Of a DNA stretch of 64,000 nt, positions 26,865 through 36,576 are shown in pieces (position 1 is the stretch's first letter; each line of letters opens with the position of its first letter). The stretch covers positions 5,270,001-5,334,000 of the forward strand of contig NZ_CP036262.1 in the NCBI RefSeq assembly GCF_007741495.1, written 5' to 3'. This DNA is from Roseimaritima multifibrata. GTDB taxonomy: Bacteria > Planctomycetota > Planctomycetia > Pirellulales > Pirellulaceae. The notes under the pieces were generated by a model. The model was not told where the DNA came from. It ran no database searches and saw nothing but the letters and a program-made list of their open reading frames with translations. The position numbers and the translations under genes are program-made.

Positions 26865-27818
26865 ATGGGGAAGCGTAGTTTTGCAATCATCGGAAGCGGG
26901 GCCCTTGGAGGCCTTTACGGGGCAATGTTGGCCCGAGCCGGCTTTGACGTCCATTTTCTCTTCCACAGCGACGCCGAACATGTCCGCCAGAACGGGCTTC
27001 AGATCGATTCGAAGAATGGCGACTTCCACCTTGATTCGGTGAACGTCTATGACGATCCGGAGGCGATGCCCGCCTGTGACGTGACCATCCTAGCTCTAAA
27101 AACGACCAACAATCATCTCCTTCGCGACTTGCTTCCCGGCCCTACGGGAACCGGAGGGACCGTGCTGGTCCTTCAAAACGGTCTAAATGTCGAAGTCGAA
27201 ACCGCCGCGATCGTTGGCCCCGGCCGCGTTCTAGGCGGTTGCTGTTTCCTGTGCAGCAACAAAGTGGGTAAAGGTCATATCCGACACCTCGATTACGGGC
27301 GAATCGTTTTCGGACGTTACACTCCAATCGACGCCCCACCTCCGGGGATCGACGCGTACACCCAATCGCTGGCGGACGAATTGCAATCGGCAGGGATCGA
27401 TGCACAGCCCACCCCAGACCTATGGCAAGCGCGCTGGCGAAAATTGATGTGGAACATTCCCTTCAACGGATTGTCGGTCGTCTTAGATGCGTCGACAAAA
27501 CAATTGATCGAAGACGAACACGCCTGTCATTTGGCCACCGATTTAATGCAAGAGGTAGCCAACGCATCCGAAGCGACCGGCCGCCCCCAACCAGACGACG
27601 CGATCGAAAAGACCATCGACCATACCCGTCACATGGTCCCCTACGACAGCAGCATGCGGCTGGATTATCTATCCGGTCGCCCGATGGAAATCGAAGCGAT
27701 CCTTGGCAATCCAATCCGTATGGCAGCCGGTGCAGGGTTAAAACTTCCCAAAGTCGAAATGCTCTATCACCAACTGCATTACCTGCAATCAAAGAAGAAC
27801 TCGGATACGCCTCAATGA
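26865..27818 (+). CDS. panE: 2-dehydropantoate 2-reductase family protein (PanE/ApbA)
   Basis: The 317-residue NADPH-dependent reductase family member would convert ketopantoate to pantoate for coenzyme A synthesis. The N-terminal Rossmann motif is IGSGALGGLYGAMLARAGFD. It is followed by VTILALKTTNNH (the conserved Lys-x-x family position), VLVLQNGLNVE, WRKLMWNIPFNGLSVVLDAS (catalytic Lys and the Asn-containing segment) and the C-terminal SSMRLDYLSGRPMEIEAILG block. PanE paralogues with other 2-oxo acid substrates are common, so the pathway assignment is likely but not certain. Monocistronic; no panB or panC nearby. Confidence 0.85.
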   Translation: MGKRSFAIIGSGALGGLYGAMLARAGFDVHFLFHSDAEHVRQNGLQIDSKNGDFHLDSVNVYDDPEAMPACDVTILALKTTNNHLLRDLLPGPTGTGGTVLVLQNGLNVEVETAAIVGPGRVLGGCCFLCSNKVGKGHIRHLDYGRIVFGRYTPIDAPPPGIDAYTQSLADELQSAGIDAQPTPDLWQARWRKLMWNIPFNGLSVVLDASTKQLIEDEHACHLATDLMQEVANASEATGRPQPDDAIEKTIDHTRHMVPYDSSMRLDYLSGRPMEIEAILGNPIRMAAGAGLKLPKVEMLYHQLHYLQSKKNSDTPQ

Positions 27819-28003
27819 TCCGAGCACGCTGGCGGTGAGGCGAAGTGGCTAGAGCTCCGCTCCGGCCTTGGGGGCATGAAATTGATAACTGGCGTAGTGG
27901 ACTAGGCAACGAGTCCTGCCCTTAGCGCAACGGCGCGAGCCGTCCGGCCACTGAACGTTTTTTTTGGGGCATCTTCTTAGCCCGGAGGGTGGCAGATCCC
28001 GAT

Positions 28004-28744
28004 CTACTGGACGCTCAGTTCGTAAACTTCGACTTCCCCGTAGGCGGTTGGCTTGTCTCCTTTTTTGACGTTCGACTGTGTATAGCAGCCGACTTTGAAG
28101 TAACACCCGCTGCGGTCGATTTTCCAGTCCATCTTTTGAACTTCGTTGTACCACAACTGAACGCGTCCCCCGCCGGCGACGATTCGAAGCTGAAAGGGTT
28201 CGCCCAGTCGATATTCTTTGTCCAACATGACATCGTCGGCTCCATTCCTTTCGACGATCAACTTCGAATTTTCTAGACGGACCATGATCAAGTCGTTGTC
28301 GGCGTCGTGAATCTGAGCACAGACAACATGCCGTTTCACATCCGGCGTATGGGTAATCGCCTGCTTGACGACTAGCACTCGTTCTTCGGTCCCTTTGGTC
28401 GACCATTTCATTTCGTCTTTACCATCGGCTTTCATCTCACGCAATTCCGAGCGTGGGTACTTCGAATTCTCGGTTCCCAGACCACCGCATACCGCCCGAA
28501 AGACCACGGCTTGCTTAGCTTCGGAAACGAAGAAACAGGAAGCGTCGGCGAAGGATTCTAATTCGGGCTGAGTCACTTCATCTGGATTTCCTTTTCGCGA
28601 CGTGTCGTATGGCAGCGTCAGTTTCCACACCCGCAAATCCAAGACCTCTGCAGGAACCTGAGCCAATACACGCCCAGAGGGACCAACGGTCAACAAGGTC
28701 CCGACAACCACCGCAACGAACCGAATGTTCACGAACAAGTCCAA
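28004..28744 (-). CDS. Exported polysaccharide lyase family 7-like protein (alginate lyase type)
   Basis: The 246-residue product has a signal peptide (VVVGTLLTVGPSGRVLAQ) and the three PL7 signature segments in order: YPRSELREM (family R-T/S-E-L-R), VVCAQIHDADND (the Q-I/V-H block with the catalytic His) and CYFKVGCYTQSN (family YFKxGxYxQ). The usual fold is a beta-jelly roll that cleaves alginate or related uronic-acid polymers by beta-elimination in the periplasm or outside the cell. The N-terminal LRVWKLTLPYDT start is also typical. It stands alone; other polysaccharide-related genes follow between 33 and 40 kb. Exact substrate is unknown. Confidence 0.87.
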   Translation of the reverse strand: MDLFVNIRFVAVVVGTLLTVGPSGRVLAQVPAEVLDLRVWKLTLPYDTSRKGNPDEVTQPELESFADASCFFVSEAKQAVVFRAVCGGLGTENSKYPRSELREMKADGKDEMKWSTKGTEERVLVVKQAITHTPDVKRHVVCAQIHDADNDLIMVRLENSKLIVERNGADDVMLDKEYRLGEPFQLRIVAGGGRVQLWYNEVQKMDWKIDRSGCYFKVGCYTQSNVKKGDKPTAYGEVEVYELSVQ

Positions 28745-29003
28745 TTCAGGAATAGGGCACAGCGGATTTAAATGCTCGAGCGAGCTTTGATCATTCGAGT
28801 ACCTGCAGTATATCCAATCCGATTTTCATAAAATTGAAAACATGGAATAAACAGGCCCTCTCGGAATGAAACAATCTAACGGATAGGTGCGGACACTTTC
28901 GGCAACTTCTCTGACCGATCAGCCCAACAGATTTTCAACCGGGATCGAGCGACCGCGATGAGATATACTGGAGCCCCCACCTCTCGCCTTCGGAGCCTAG
29001 CAC

Positions 29004-32000
29004 GTGTCTTCCTATCGCCGCCCACAGACAACCCTATTGCGAATCGCGTTCATGGCGACGGTGTGCTGCTTTGCAGGATCGTTTGGTCAGGCAAACGACA
29101 AGGTCGACTTCGCGACACAGATCGCGCCGCTGCTGGAACAGAACTGCCTTGTTTGTCATTCTGCAGGCATCGACAAAGGAGATCTGTCGCTTGCGACCGC
29201 ACAATCGATCCTCGACCAGGGACTGATCATCCCAGGCGATTCCGATTCAAGCCAATTGGTCGACATGATCACCTCGATCGACGGCGAACCGGCTCAGATG
29301 CCCAAAGAAAAACCTTCGTTGACTGCCGACGAAGTCAAATTGATTCGTCGCTGGATCGATGAGGGGGCGACATGGCCGACAGAGACCATCCTGCGTGAAC
29401 CCTCGAAGAGTGACGCAAGTTGGTGGTCCTTTCAACCGCTCGCCTCGGCCCCAGCACTCCGCTCAATTGATGATTTCATCGATCAAAGCTTGGCCGAAAA
29501 ACAGCTTCACCGCAGTCCACCAGCCGATCGTCGCACCTTGATCCGGCGTCTGACATTTGACCTTCACGGGTTGCCTCCTTCGCCGGAAGCGGTTGCCAAA
29601 TTTGAAAACGACGAACGACCGGATGCGTACGCTCGTTTGGTCGATCAATTACTTGCGTCGCCGCGTTACGGCGAACGGTACGCCCGACATTGGCTGGACC
29701 TTGCCCACTACGCGGACACCCACGGTTTTGAAAGAGACCGCCGCCGCGACAACGCTTGGCGGTACCGCGACTATGTGATCGACGCATTTAACAATGACAA
29801 ACCGTTCCCTCGGTTTCTACAAGAACAAATTGCAGGCGACGTTCTCTGGCCAGAAGAGCCCGAAGCGATTGTCGCTACCGGGTTCCTTGCTGCTGGGCCT
29901 TGGGATTATGTCGGCCATGTGGAAACGAAAAGCCCGATCCTCCGTCGCGCCGCTCGCACGTTAGATCTGGATGACATGGCGACTCAGGTAATGACTGCAA
30001 CCATGGCGATGACCGTCAACTGTGCTCGTTGCCACGACCATAAACTGGACCCGATATTGCAAGAGGAATACTATCGACTACAAGCGGTTTTCGCAGGTGT
30101 CCAACGCAAAGAACGCTTGATCAGCCAAGCGAGTGCCGACGAACATCAAACCCAACGCGACCTCTTGCTATCGCAGATAAACAAACTGGACTTTGAAATC
30201 GGACTACTCGAAGACCAAGGCATCGATCTAGCCGATATCGTCGGCGGGGGCAACGGTTTTGGAGCAGGAACAAAACGTGCTGGCTTAGATCCGCGAAACG
30301 CAAACGCGACGTCAAAGGACGCGGGTGGGCTTTCCGAAATCACTCCCAATCAATTTGCCAAATCCAGTTTACCTTTCGTCGATGGACTGTTCATTCCCGA
30401 TGGAAACGATGGCGCAACCCCCATTCCGATTACCTCGACAGGGCTGACGATTTCGGGACTTCCCGGCACATCGGGACAGGCCTGGGATGCGGTGCGGAAC
30501 GGACCGGTCGCCAGCCAGCACTCTACGGTTCTCTCCGACACCGACTTTGCAGTCAGCCCCCACACCTTGCTTGGACTGCACGCCAACGCGGGAATCACAT
30601 TCGACTTACAAGCGATCCGACATGCGACGAAACGCGTCCAGCAATCCGAGCAGGAATCGCTTCGTCTCACCGCCAAAGTTGGGTACTTTGGCGCTCAAGG
30701 CGATTACCGAGCGGATGCGTATTTATACGTCGACGGCAAACAAGTCGCTCATTTTTCTCAGCTTCGTCGCGAAGATGGACTGCAGGCAATTGATTTGATC
30801 CTTCCAGCATCGGCAGGGTTCCTAACGCTGATCTCTACCGATGGACAAAACGGCTACAGCCACGACCAAATCGGTTTCGGAGACGCCAGACTTCGCTCAA
30901 CGGTTTCCGTCGAGCGATCCGAACAAGAACAACAAAAACTGTCCAACTTAAAAACGGAACGTCAAGAATTGGCCTCCGAGCTAAAGAATTTAGGATCACC
31001 GCCAAAATTCTACGGCGTCGAATCGGCAGCGCAAGTTCCCGCGGTCCATCTCTTACAACGCGGCGACCCTGAAACTCCGGTTGGCGAACCGTTGGCTCCC
31101 GGTGGCTTTGCAGCCCTGGCGATGCTTTCGCCTGAACTGGGTACAGCCGAATCAACGGCAGACGAACGTCGCGTAGCGTTGGCCGACTGGATCACCGATC
31201 CAACCAACCCATTGCCACCTCGCGTTATTGTGAATCGCCTGTGGCATTGGCACTTTGGCCAAGGAATCGTCAACACGCCAAGTGATTTCGGATTCGGGGG
31301 TGGTTCCCCTTCGCACCCTGAATTACTTGACTGGCTGGCGGTGCAACTGCAGCGAGAGAACGGATCCCTCAAAGCGATCCATCGCTTGATCCTGAACAGT
31401 GATACGTACAAGCAACAATCGCGTTTTACCAGTGACGATCCCGCAATCGCTGTCGATGCCGACAACCGCTTCCTTTGGCGTCAAAACGCGAAGCGTATGG
31501 AAGCGGAAGTGATACGCGATTCGATCTTAACCATCACAGGCAAACTGAACACCGAACGGGGCGGACCAGGATTTGAAGATTTCCAGTACCAGGACGCCTA
31601 CGCACCGATCTACACCTACGTCACGGCCGACACGTCTCCGCTGTGGAAACGGAGCATCTATCGGTTTGTTGTTCGCACCACGCCGAATCCGTTTCTCTCG
31701 ACTCTGGATTGCCCCGATCCGGCCAACCTGACTCCGACGCGACTGACAACCACAACTCCGCTGCAGTCCCTTTCGCTTTACAACAATGACTTTGTCCTTC
31801 GCCAAGCAACCTACTTGGCCAAGCGGATTCAGCATCAATCCGCAGACTCCCGATCCCAACAAATCACAACCGCCTTTCAGATCACTCTGCAAAGAAATCC
31901 GACGGCGGATGAATTGGCGACTGCCACCGAGTTTTTAGAAACCAAGTCATTGTTTGCCTTCTGTCGTGTTCTCCTAAACTCGAATGAATTCCTCTATGTC

Positions 32001-32006
32001 GACTGA
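29004..32006 (+). CDS. PSD1 and planctomycete cytochrome c domain protein (DUF1549/DUF1553)
   Basis: The 1000-residue exported protein starts at a GTG (signal: LLRIAFMATVCCFAGSFGQA). Residues ~35-120 are a planctomycete cytochrome c-like domain with one haem motif (QNCLVCHSAGIDKGDLSL). DUF1549 follows (RRLTFDLHGLPPSPEAVAKF; ARHWLDLAHYADTHGFERDR; AMTVNCARCHDHKLDPI, with a second CxxCH), then a low-similarity middle with a sugar-binding-like sandwich. The C-terminal DUF1553 block has VNRLWHWHFGQGIVNTPSDF and LNSDTYKQQSRF. Such proteins are abundant in planctomycetes and pair with DUF1501 genes; roles in polysaccharide handling are suspected but not shown. It overlaps the next gene by 23 bases. 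Confidence 0.93.
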   Translation: MSSYRRPQTTLLRIAFMATVCCFAGSFGQANDKVDFATQIAPLLEQNCLVCHSAGIDKGDLSLATAQSILDQGLIIPGDSDSSQLVDMITSIDGEPAQMPKEKPSLTADEVKLIRRWIDEGATWPTETILREPSKSDASWWSFQPLASAPALRSIDDFIDQSLAEKQLHRSPPADRRTLIRRLTFDLHGLPPSPEAVAKFENDERPDAYARLVDQLLASPRYGERYARHWLDLAHYADTHGFERDRRRDNAWRYRDYVIDAFNNDKPFPRFLQEQIAGDVLWPEEPEAIVATGFLAAGPWDYVGHVETKSPILRRAARTLDLDDMATQVMTATMAMTVNCARCHDHKLDPILQEEYYRLQAVFAGVQRKERLISQASADEHQTQRDLLLSQINKLDFEIGLLEDQGIDLADIVGGGNGFGAGTKRAGLDPRNANATSKDAGGLSEITPNQFAKSSLPFVDGLFIPDGNDGATPIPITSTGLTISGLPGTSGQAWDAVRNGPVASQHSTVLSDTDFAVSPHTLLGLHANAGITFDLQAIRHATKRVQQSEQESLRLTAKVGYFGAQGDYRADAYLYVDGKQVAHFSQLRREDGLQAIDLILPASAGFLTLISTDGQNGYSHDQIGFGDARLRSTVSVERSEQEQQKLSNLKTERQELASELKNLGSPPKFYGVESAAQVPAVHLLQRGDPETPVGEPLAPGGFAALAMLSPELGTAESTADERRVALADWITDPTNPLPPRVIVNRLWHWHFGQGIVNTPSDFGFGGGSPSHPELLDWLAVQLQRENGSLKAIHRLILNSDTYKQQSRFTSDDPAIAVDADNRFLWRQNAKRMEAEVIRDSILTITGKLNTERGGPGFEDFQYQDAYAPIYTYVTADTSPLWKRSIYRFVVRTTPNPFLSTLDCPDPANLTPTRLTTTTPLQSLSLYNNDFVLRQATYLAKRIQHQSADSRSQQITTAFQITLQRNPTADELATATEFLETKSLFAFCRVLLNSNEFLYVD

Positions 32007-33432
32007 CAGAAAACAATTATTGCCCAGCAGCCGTCGACAATTTCTGCTTCATGCAGGAGGCGGATTGGGGGGTGTTGCTTTAGCGACGCTGCTTGCTGGG
32101 GATCAGCAAAGCCACGCATCCGCGCAACCCAAGCAAACGGCAAAGCGAATCATCCAGATTTTTTGCCCTGGAGGGATGAGCCAGATCGATACGTTCGATT
32201 ACAAGCCGGAACTTGAGAAACGGGCTGGAAAACCATTTGACCCTGACGGCAACCTGCAATTCTTCGCATCCAAACCGGGAAATTGCCAGCCCAGCCACTG
32301 GAAGTTTCGGCAACATGGTGAATCGGGACGTTGGGTCAGTGACCTGTTTCCCAAACTAGCCACCTGTGTCGATGACATGGCGTTCATCCATTCGATGCAC
32401 AGCAAGACCGCGTTGCATGGTCCCGCCTGCTTTATGATGAACACCGGTTTTACGCTCCCCGGTTTTCCCAGCATGGGATCGTGGGTGACCTACGGCCTGG
32501 GGAGTGAAGCCGAAGACTTGCCGGCGTTTGTCGTCCTTCCAGACCCGCGAGGACTACCTCCTGGAGGCGTGATCAACTGGGGTTCGGGATTCCTCCCCGC
32601 AGAATACCAAGCGACAACACTGAACACCAAGGATCCTGCCCGCCCGATCGCGGATCTATTCCCGCCCGATAACTTCAAACCCAAATCGACTGCCGCCAAA
32701 CGTGACAGTCTGGACCTGCTGCAAAAATGGAATCGGCAACACCTGCAACAACGTTCCGGAAATACGGAACTGGAAGCTAGAATCAAAGCTTATGAGCTAG
32801 CCGCCCGCCTGCAATTAAGTGCTCCGGAGGTCACCGACATTTCGGGTGAATCGAAAGCGACGCAGGCGCTCTATGACATCGATCACCCTGAAATCGGACC
32901 GTTTGGTCGTCAGTGCCTCCAAGCCAGACGACTGGTCCAGCGTGGCGTCCGCTTTGTGCAAATTTACTGCGGTGCGGAAAACACCACCGCGAAAAAGATC
33001 CGCCCCAATTGGGATAGCCACGAAGATCTACCGCGAGACCATGGGTACTGGGGGGCCGTCCTGGATACGGGAGCCGCCGCACTGCTAAAGGATTTGAAAT
33101 CACAAGGGATGCTGGAAGATACGCTGGTGATCTGCACCACCGAATTCGGCCGGCAACCAGGTGCCCAAGGGAGTGGAGGGCAGGGGAGAGATCACAACGC
33201 AGGGGCATTTACCAGTTGGTTGGCGGGAGGTGGGATCCGCGGCGGCGTCGCTTATGGAGCCACCGACGAACTTGGCTTCAAGGCGATCGAATCCCCGACC
33301 TACAGTTACGACCTGCATGCCACGGCACTGCACCTACTGGGCATCGATCATACCCAACTGACTTACTACCACAACGGTATCGAACGCCGGCTAACCGATG
33401 TCCACGGACATGTCATCAAAGAAATCATTTAG
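31984..33432 (+). CDS. DUF1501 domain-containing exported protein (sulfatase-like fold)
   Basis: The 482-residue protein carries a twin-arginine-like signal (SSRRQFLLHAGGGLGGVALA), followed by the DUF1501 core: RIIQIFCPGGMSQIDTFDYK, AFIHSMHSKTALHGPACFMM, GSWVTYGLGSEAEDLPAFVV, RDHGYWGAVL, and VICTTEFGRQPGAQGSGGQG with RDHNAGAFTSWLAGGGIRGG. The family is related to the alkaline phosphatase/sulfatase superfamily. It usually lies directly downstream of a DUF1549/DUF1553 gene, as here, and the 23-base overlap indicates co-translation. An alternative start 4 codons downstream (MSTDRK) would still leave the signal intact. Its reaction is unknown. Confidence 0.93.
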   Translation: MNSSMSTDRKQLLPSSRRQFLLHAGGGLGGVALATLLAGDQQSHASAQPKQTAKRIIQIFCPGGMSQIDTFDYKPELEKRAGKPFDPDGNLQFFASKPGNCQPSHWKFRQHGESGRWVSDLFPKLATCVDDMAFIHSMHSKTALHGPACFMMNTGFTLPGFPSMGSWVTYGLGSEAEDLPAFVVLPDPRGLPPGGVINWGSGFLPAEYQATTLNTKDPARPIADLFPPDNFKPKSTAAKRDSLDLLQKWNRQHLQQRSGNTELEARIKAYELAARLQLSAPEVTDISGESKATQALYDIDHPEIGPFGRQCLQARRLVQRGVRFVQIYCGAENTTAKKIRPNWDSHEDLPRDHGYWGAVLDTGAAALLKDLKSQGMLEDTLVICTTEFGRQPGAQGSGGQGRDHNAGAFTSWLAGGGIRGGVAYGATDELGFKAIESPTYSYDLHATALHLLGIDHTQLTYYHNGIERRLTDVHGHVIKEII

Positions 33433-33578
33433 CAATTTTTAAGTGAAAGCAATCCGTCGCTACCGACGCCAGTCGCTGGACGATCACGCTCTGGCGAACA
33501 CAGCAACGACGATGACGTCGAACGCTCACGTCTCTCGCGAAATCCGTTTTTCCCTGACCTTCCACAAAGTCGCAAATC

Positions 33579-35879
33579 ATGCAACGACGTTCCTTACGGT
33601 TTTGGACACGTGTTTCTTTCAGCATCCTGGCATGTTGCTTCTCCATCGGTGCTCGCGCCGAAGACGGGCCTGGATTTAAAGTCCATTTACTGAACGCGGA
33701 ATCCGAATTTAGTGCTGCGACAGCGATCGACATCAACCAAGACGGTAAAGTCGACATCGTTTGTGGGGCTTGGTGGTACGAAGCGCCACACTGGACGAAA
33801 CATCGTTTTCGCGAAGTCCCACAAATCCGCGGTCGGTTTGATGACTATTCCAACCTCGCGATGGATGTCGACCGGGATGGTTTGAAGGATATCGTCAGTG
33901 CGAACTATCGGAGCAACAGTTTGTACTGGTGCCGCAATCCTGGAATTGACAAGAACGGAAAACCATTGCCCGAACCTTGGTCCATGCAGATCATCGATCG
34001 GCCGGGAGCCAGTGAAACGGGCCGCTTGGTCGATATCGATGGTGACGGTCACATCGACGTGCTGCCCAATGGGCTTAAATTCGCCGCCTGGTACGAAGCC
34101 AAAATCCCAGATTCGGCTGCAGCGAATGCCACATCTTCCGTTACCGTCGATTGGCAACGGCACGACCTACCGAGTGAACTGAACGGGCATGGGATTGGTG
34201 CCGGCGATCTAAATAACGACGGCAGGACCGATGTCATTGGTCCCAATGGCTGGGCCGAAGGGCCGAGTGATCCTCGCAATGGGCGTTGGACTTGGCACCC
34301 CGAATTCCAGCTAGCCAAAGATTGTGGCCTGCCGATCTTGGTCGCCGATGTCGATCAAGATGGCGACAACGACCTGATCTGGGGACGTGGACACAACGTA
34401 GGGCTGTACTGGACCGAACAGCGCTCGCCCGAATCCGAGGCTTGGTCCTTTGACGAGAGCATCGACGCAGACAACAGCGACTTGCAGGCAGTTCATCCCA
34501 GCCTTCTGCCTGGGCGTTGGGTGACCCACGCAATCGATACCAGTTTTAGTTGTGCCCACACCCTAATGCTTGCCGACATCGACCAAGACGGACGCGACGA
34601 CCTTGTCGTTGGCAAGCGATTCCAAGGTCACGATGGCCGCGATCCAGGAGAAAACGATCCGCTGACGGTACGTTGGTACAAGATGCCAACGCCCGAAACC
34701 CCAACTTGGACCTCTCATATCATTTCTTCAGGCGGCAAATGTGCCATCGACCTGGATTCGGTTTGTACCGACTTGGACGGCGATGGAGACGTCGACATTC
34801 TCGCTCCTTCAAGAGGCGGCCTGCACTGGATTGAAAACCTAGGGTCAATCTCGCCGCTGCCCGAAACCACCTCCGTCTCCAACAACTCTAATCAGGCTGA
34901 ATTACAGCAAGTCATCGGTGACAACCAGCTTCAAACGACGGCCGCCTTACTAGAACTTGGACAACGTCGCGAGGACATTCGCCGATCGATGGAATTGGTC
35001 ATGGGACCGCTTCCAACGGCTCAATCTCGAATCCCTCTGGACGTGCAAGTTGAACAGGTTACGCGTTTAGAGAAGTACACGCGGATCAAGCTGACGTATA
35101 CGTCCGATCGAACCAGCCGCGTTCCCGCATACCTATTGGTTCCCCATGCCATCGCCGAACCGGCCCCGGCAATGCTCTGCCTGCACCCAACTCAGTTCGA
35201 ACTAGGAAAAGCCCAGATATGTGGCATGGGGGGTAAACCAAGTCGCTTCTACGCCCACGAATTAGCTTCACGCGGATTCGTTTGCTTGGCCCCTGATTAC
35301 CCTAGTTTCGCCGAGTACTCATTTGACTTTGACACAGCAAATCCACCGTACGTCAGCGGGTCCATGAAAGCGATTTGGGATAACATCCGAGGAGTCGATT
35401 TACTGGAAAACCTTCCTTGCGTATCGCGAGATCAGATCGGTGTCATTGGACATTCATTAGGCGGCCACAACGCGTTATTCACTGCGGTCTTTGACCAACG
35501 TCTGCGAGCCACCGTAACCAGTTGCGGGTTCACCGCCTTTGCCGACTACTACGGAGGCAACCTGAAAGGTTGGACCACCCCACGGTACATGCCACGAATC
35601 CAAACGGTCTACGAGGGGCAACCCGATAAGCTCCCCTTTGACTTCACCGAAGTCTTAGAAGCAATCGCGCCAAGACCGCTATTTGTCAGTGCCCCCAAAG
35701 CGGACAGCAATTTTGAAGTCAAAGGAGTTCACACATGTGAAGATGCGGTCACGCCGGTCTATCAATTTTTGCAAGCCGAAGACAATCTGCACTTCCAGTA
35801 TCCAGACTGCGAACACGACTTTCCCGAAGACGTCCGTGAGCAGGTTTATCAATGGTTGGAAAAGGCACTGAAGAAGTAG
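33579..35879 (+). CDS. Exported FG-GAP/VCBS repeat protein fused to an alpha/beta hydrolase
   Basis: The 766-residue product has a signal peptide (FWTRVSFSILACCFSIGARA). Residues ~25-430 form a propeller with seven Ca-binding-type loops, for example IDINQDGKVDIV, MDVDRDGLKDIV, VDIDGDGHIDVL and TDLDGDGDVDIL. Residues ~500-766 are a dienelactone-hydrolase/acetyl-xylan-esterase-like alpha/beta hydrolase: PAYLLVPHAIAEPAPAMLCL, nucleophile elbow IGVIGHSLGGHNALF, acid region FVSAPKADSNFEV and catalytic His in DCEHDFPEDV. The triad appears complete. It follows the PSD1/DUF1501 pair by 146 bases on the same strand, so it may belong to the same exported polysaccharide-degrading set. Substrate unknown. 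Confidence 0.88.
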   Translation: MQRRSLRFWTRVSFSILACCFSIGARAEDGPGFKVHLLNAESEFSAATAIDINQDGKVDIVCGAWWYEAPHWTKHRFREVPQIRGRFDDYSNLAMDVDRDGLKDIVSANYRSNSLYWCRNPGIDKNGKPLPEPWSMQIIDRPGASETGRLVDIDGDGHIDVLPNGLKFAAWYEAKIPDSAAANATSSVTVDWQRHDLPSELNGHGIGAGDLNNDGRTDVIGPNGWAEGPSDPRNGRWTWHPEFQLAKDCGLPILVADVDQDGDNDLIWGRGHNVGLYWTEQRSPESEAWSFDESIDADNSDLQAVHPSLLPGRWVTHAIDTSFSCAHTLMLADIDQDGRDDLVVGKRFQGHDGRDPGENDPLTVRWYKMPTPETPTWTSHIISSGGKCAIDLDSVCTDLDGDGDVDILAPSRGGLHWIENLGSISPLPETTSVSNNSNQAELQQVIGDNQLQTTAALLELGQRREDIRRSMELVMGPLPTAQSRIPLDVQVEQVTRLEKYTRIKLTYTSDRTSRVPAYLLVPHAIAEPAPAMLCLHPTQFELGKAQICGMGGKPSRFYAHELASRGFVCLAPDYPSFAEYSFDFDTANPPYVSGSMKAIWDNIRGVDLLENLPCVSRDQIGVIGHSLGGHNALFTAVFDQRLRATVTSCGFTAFADYYGGNLKGWTTPRYMPRIQTVYEGQPDKLPFDFTEVLEAIAPRPLFVSAPKADSNFEVKGVHTCEDAVTPVYQFLQAEDNLHFQYPDCEHDFPEDVREQVYQWLEKALKK

Positions 35880-35979
35880 AAAGATTGTAGCCTTTCACGC
35901 CGCGACACCGTTGCGCAAGAATCGCCATCCACGGCGGTGCAATCGCACGTAGCAGAGTCTCTCCGAGACTCGTGCGATA

Positions 35980-36533
35980 TATAAATGAAGAAAGTCTGGC
36001 TCCCCTCGCCCCTAAGCGAGCTCTTTGGTGCGGAAGAAATCTCTGCTAGCTCATTGTGTGATCTCTGCCTCTTTGTTTGATTTAGTGGAGCTCGCTTGGG
36101 GGAGAGGGGCTGGGGGTGGACTGTCAGAAATCATAGCGGCGTGGCAATCTACGTAAACTGCAGCATGTCAGACAACCCGGACTTGGAACGCTGTGAAACC
36201 ATATTTTTACCAGCACTTTGCGGTAAAAACGACCGTGAAACACATCGGTTTTGTCGGGTTGCGTCCAGGTCGACACCGACAAGTTTTTGACAGTCCAGGC
36301 TGGGGGAGAGGGGGAGATTTCCAGGCGGCGATTTTGCAGCGAAGACGCGGTGAAAGCCTCGGATTTCAAGCGATTATGCCACGCCTTGCCCAACGCTGTC
36401 GGCCCCTCTCCCCCAGCCCCTCTCCCCCAAAACAAGCCTTTGAATCGTACTTAATTGCATTAGCTGGCGAACCGTTGATCCAGTATCAAACCTGTTTTAA
36501 GCGAGCTTGTTTTGAGGGCGAGGGGAGCCAGAC
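35980..36533. repeat. Repeat copy A (interrupted by a MITE-like insertion)
   Basis: This copy of a ~364-base element is bounded by inverted repeats (AAAGTCTGGCTCCCCTCGCC at 35990 and the complement ending GAGGGGAGCCAGAC at 36533). It matches copy B at 36577-36940 almost base for base, apart from a 190-base insertion (181-base MITE plus a 9-base duplication). It contains blocks of GGGGGAGAGGGGCTGGGGG and their C-rich counterparts. The preceding GAGTCTCTCCGAGACTC palindrome (35956-35972) recurs at 36996. Confidence 0.85.
36117..36297. mobile_element. 181-bp MITE-like insertion with 9-bp target duplication
   Basis: The insert starts TGGACTGTCAGAAATC and ends GTTTTTGACAGTCCA, so its tips are 10-bp perfect inverted repeats (13 of 14 with the next bases). 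It is flanked by the direct repeat GGCTGGGGG at 36108-36116 and 36298-36306. The corresponding site in copy B (36705-36713) has a single GGCTGGGGG and no insert. An internal hairpin (TTTTTACC...GGTAAAAA, 36203-36227) is present. It encodes nothing, so it is non-autonomous; the transposase family is not identified. Confidence 0.85.
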
Positions 36534-36576
36534 TTTCTTTACTTGTAAATCTCATCGCCTCTCGGGACGTGCGATT

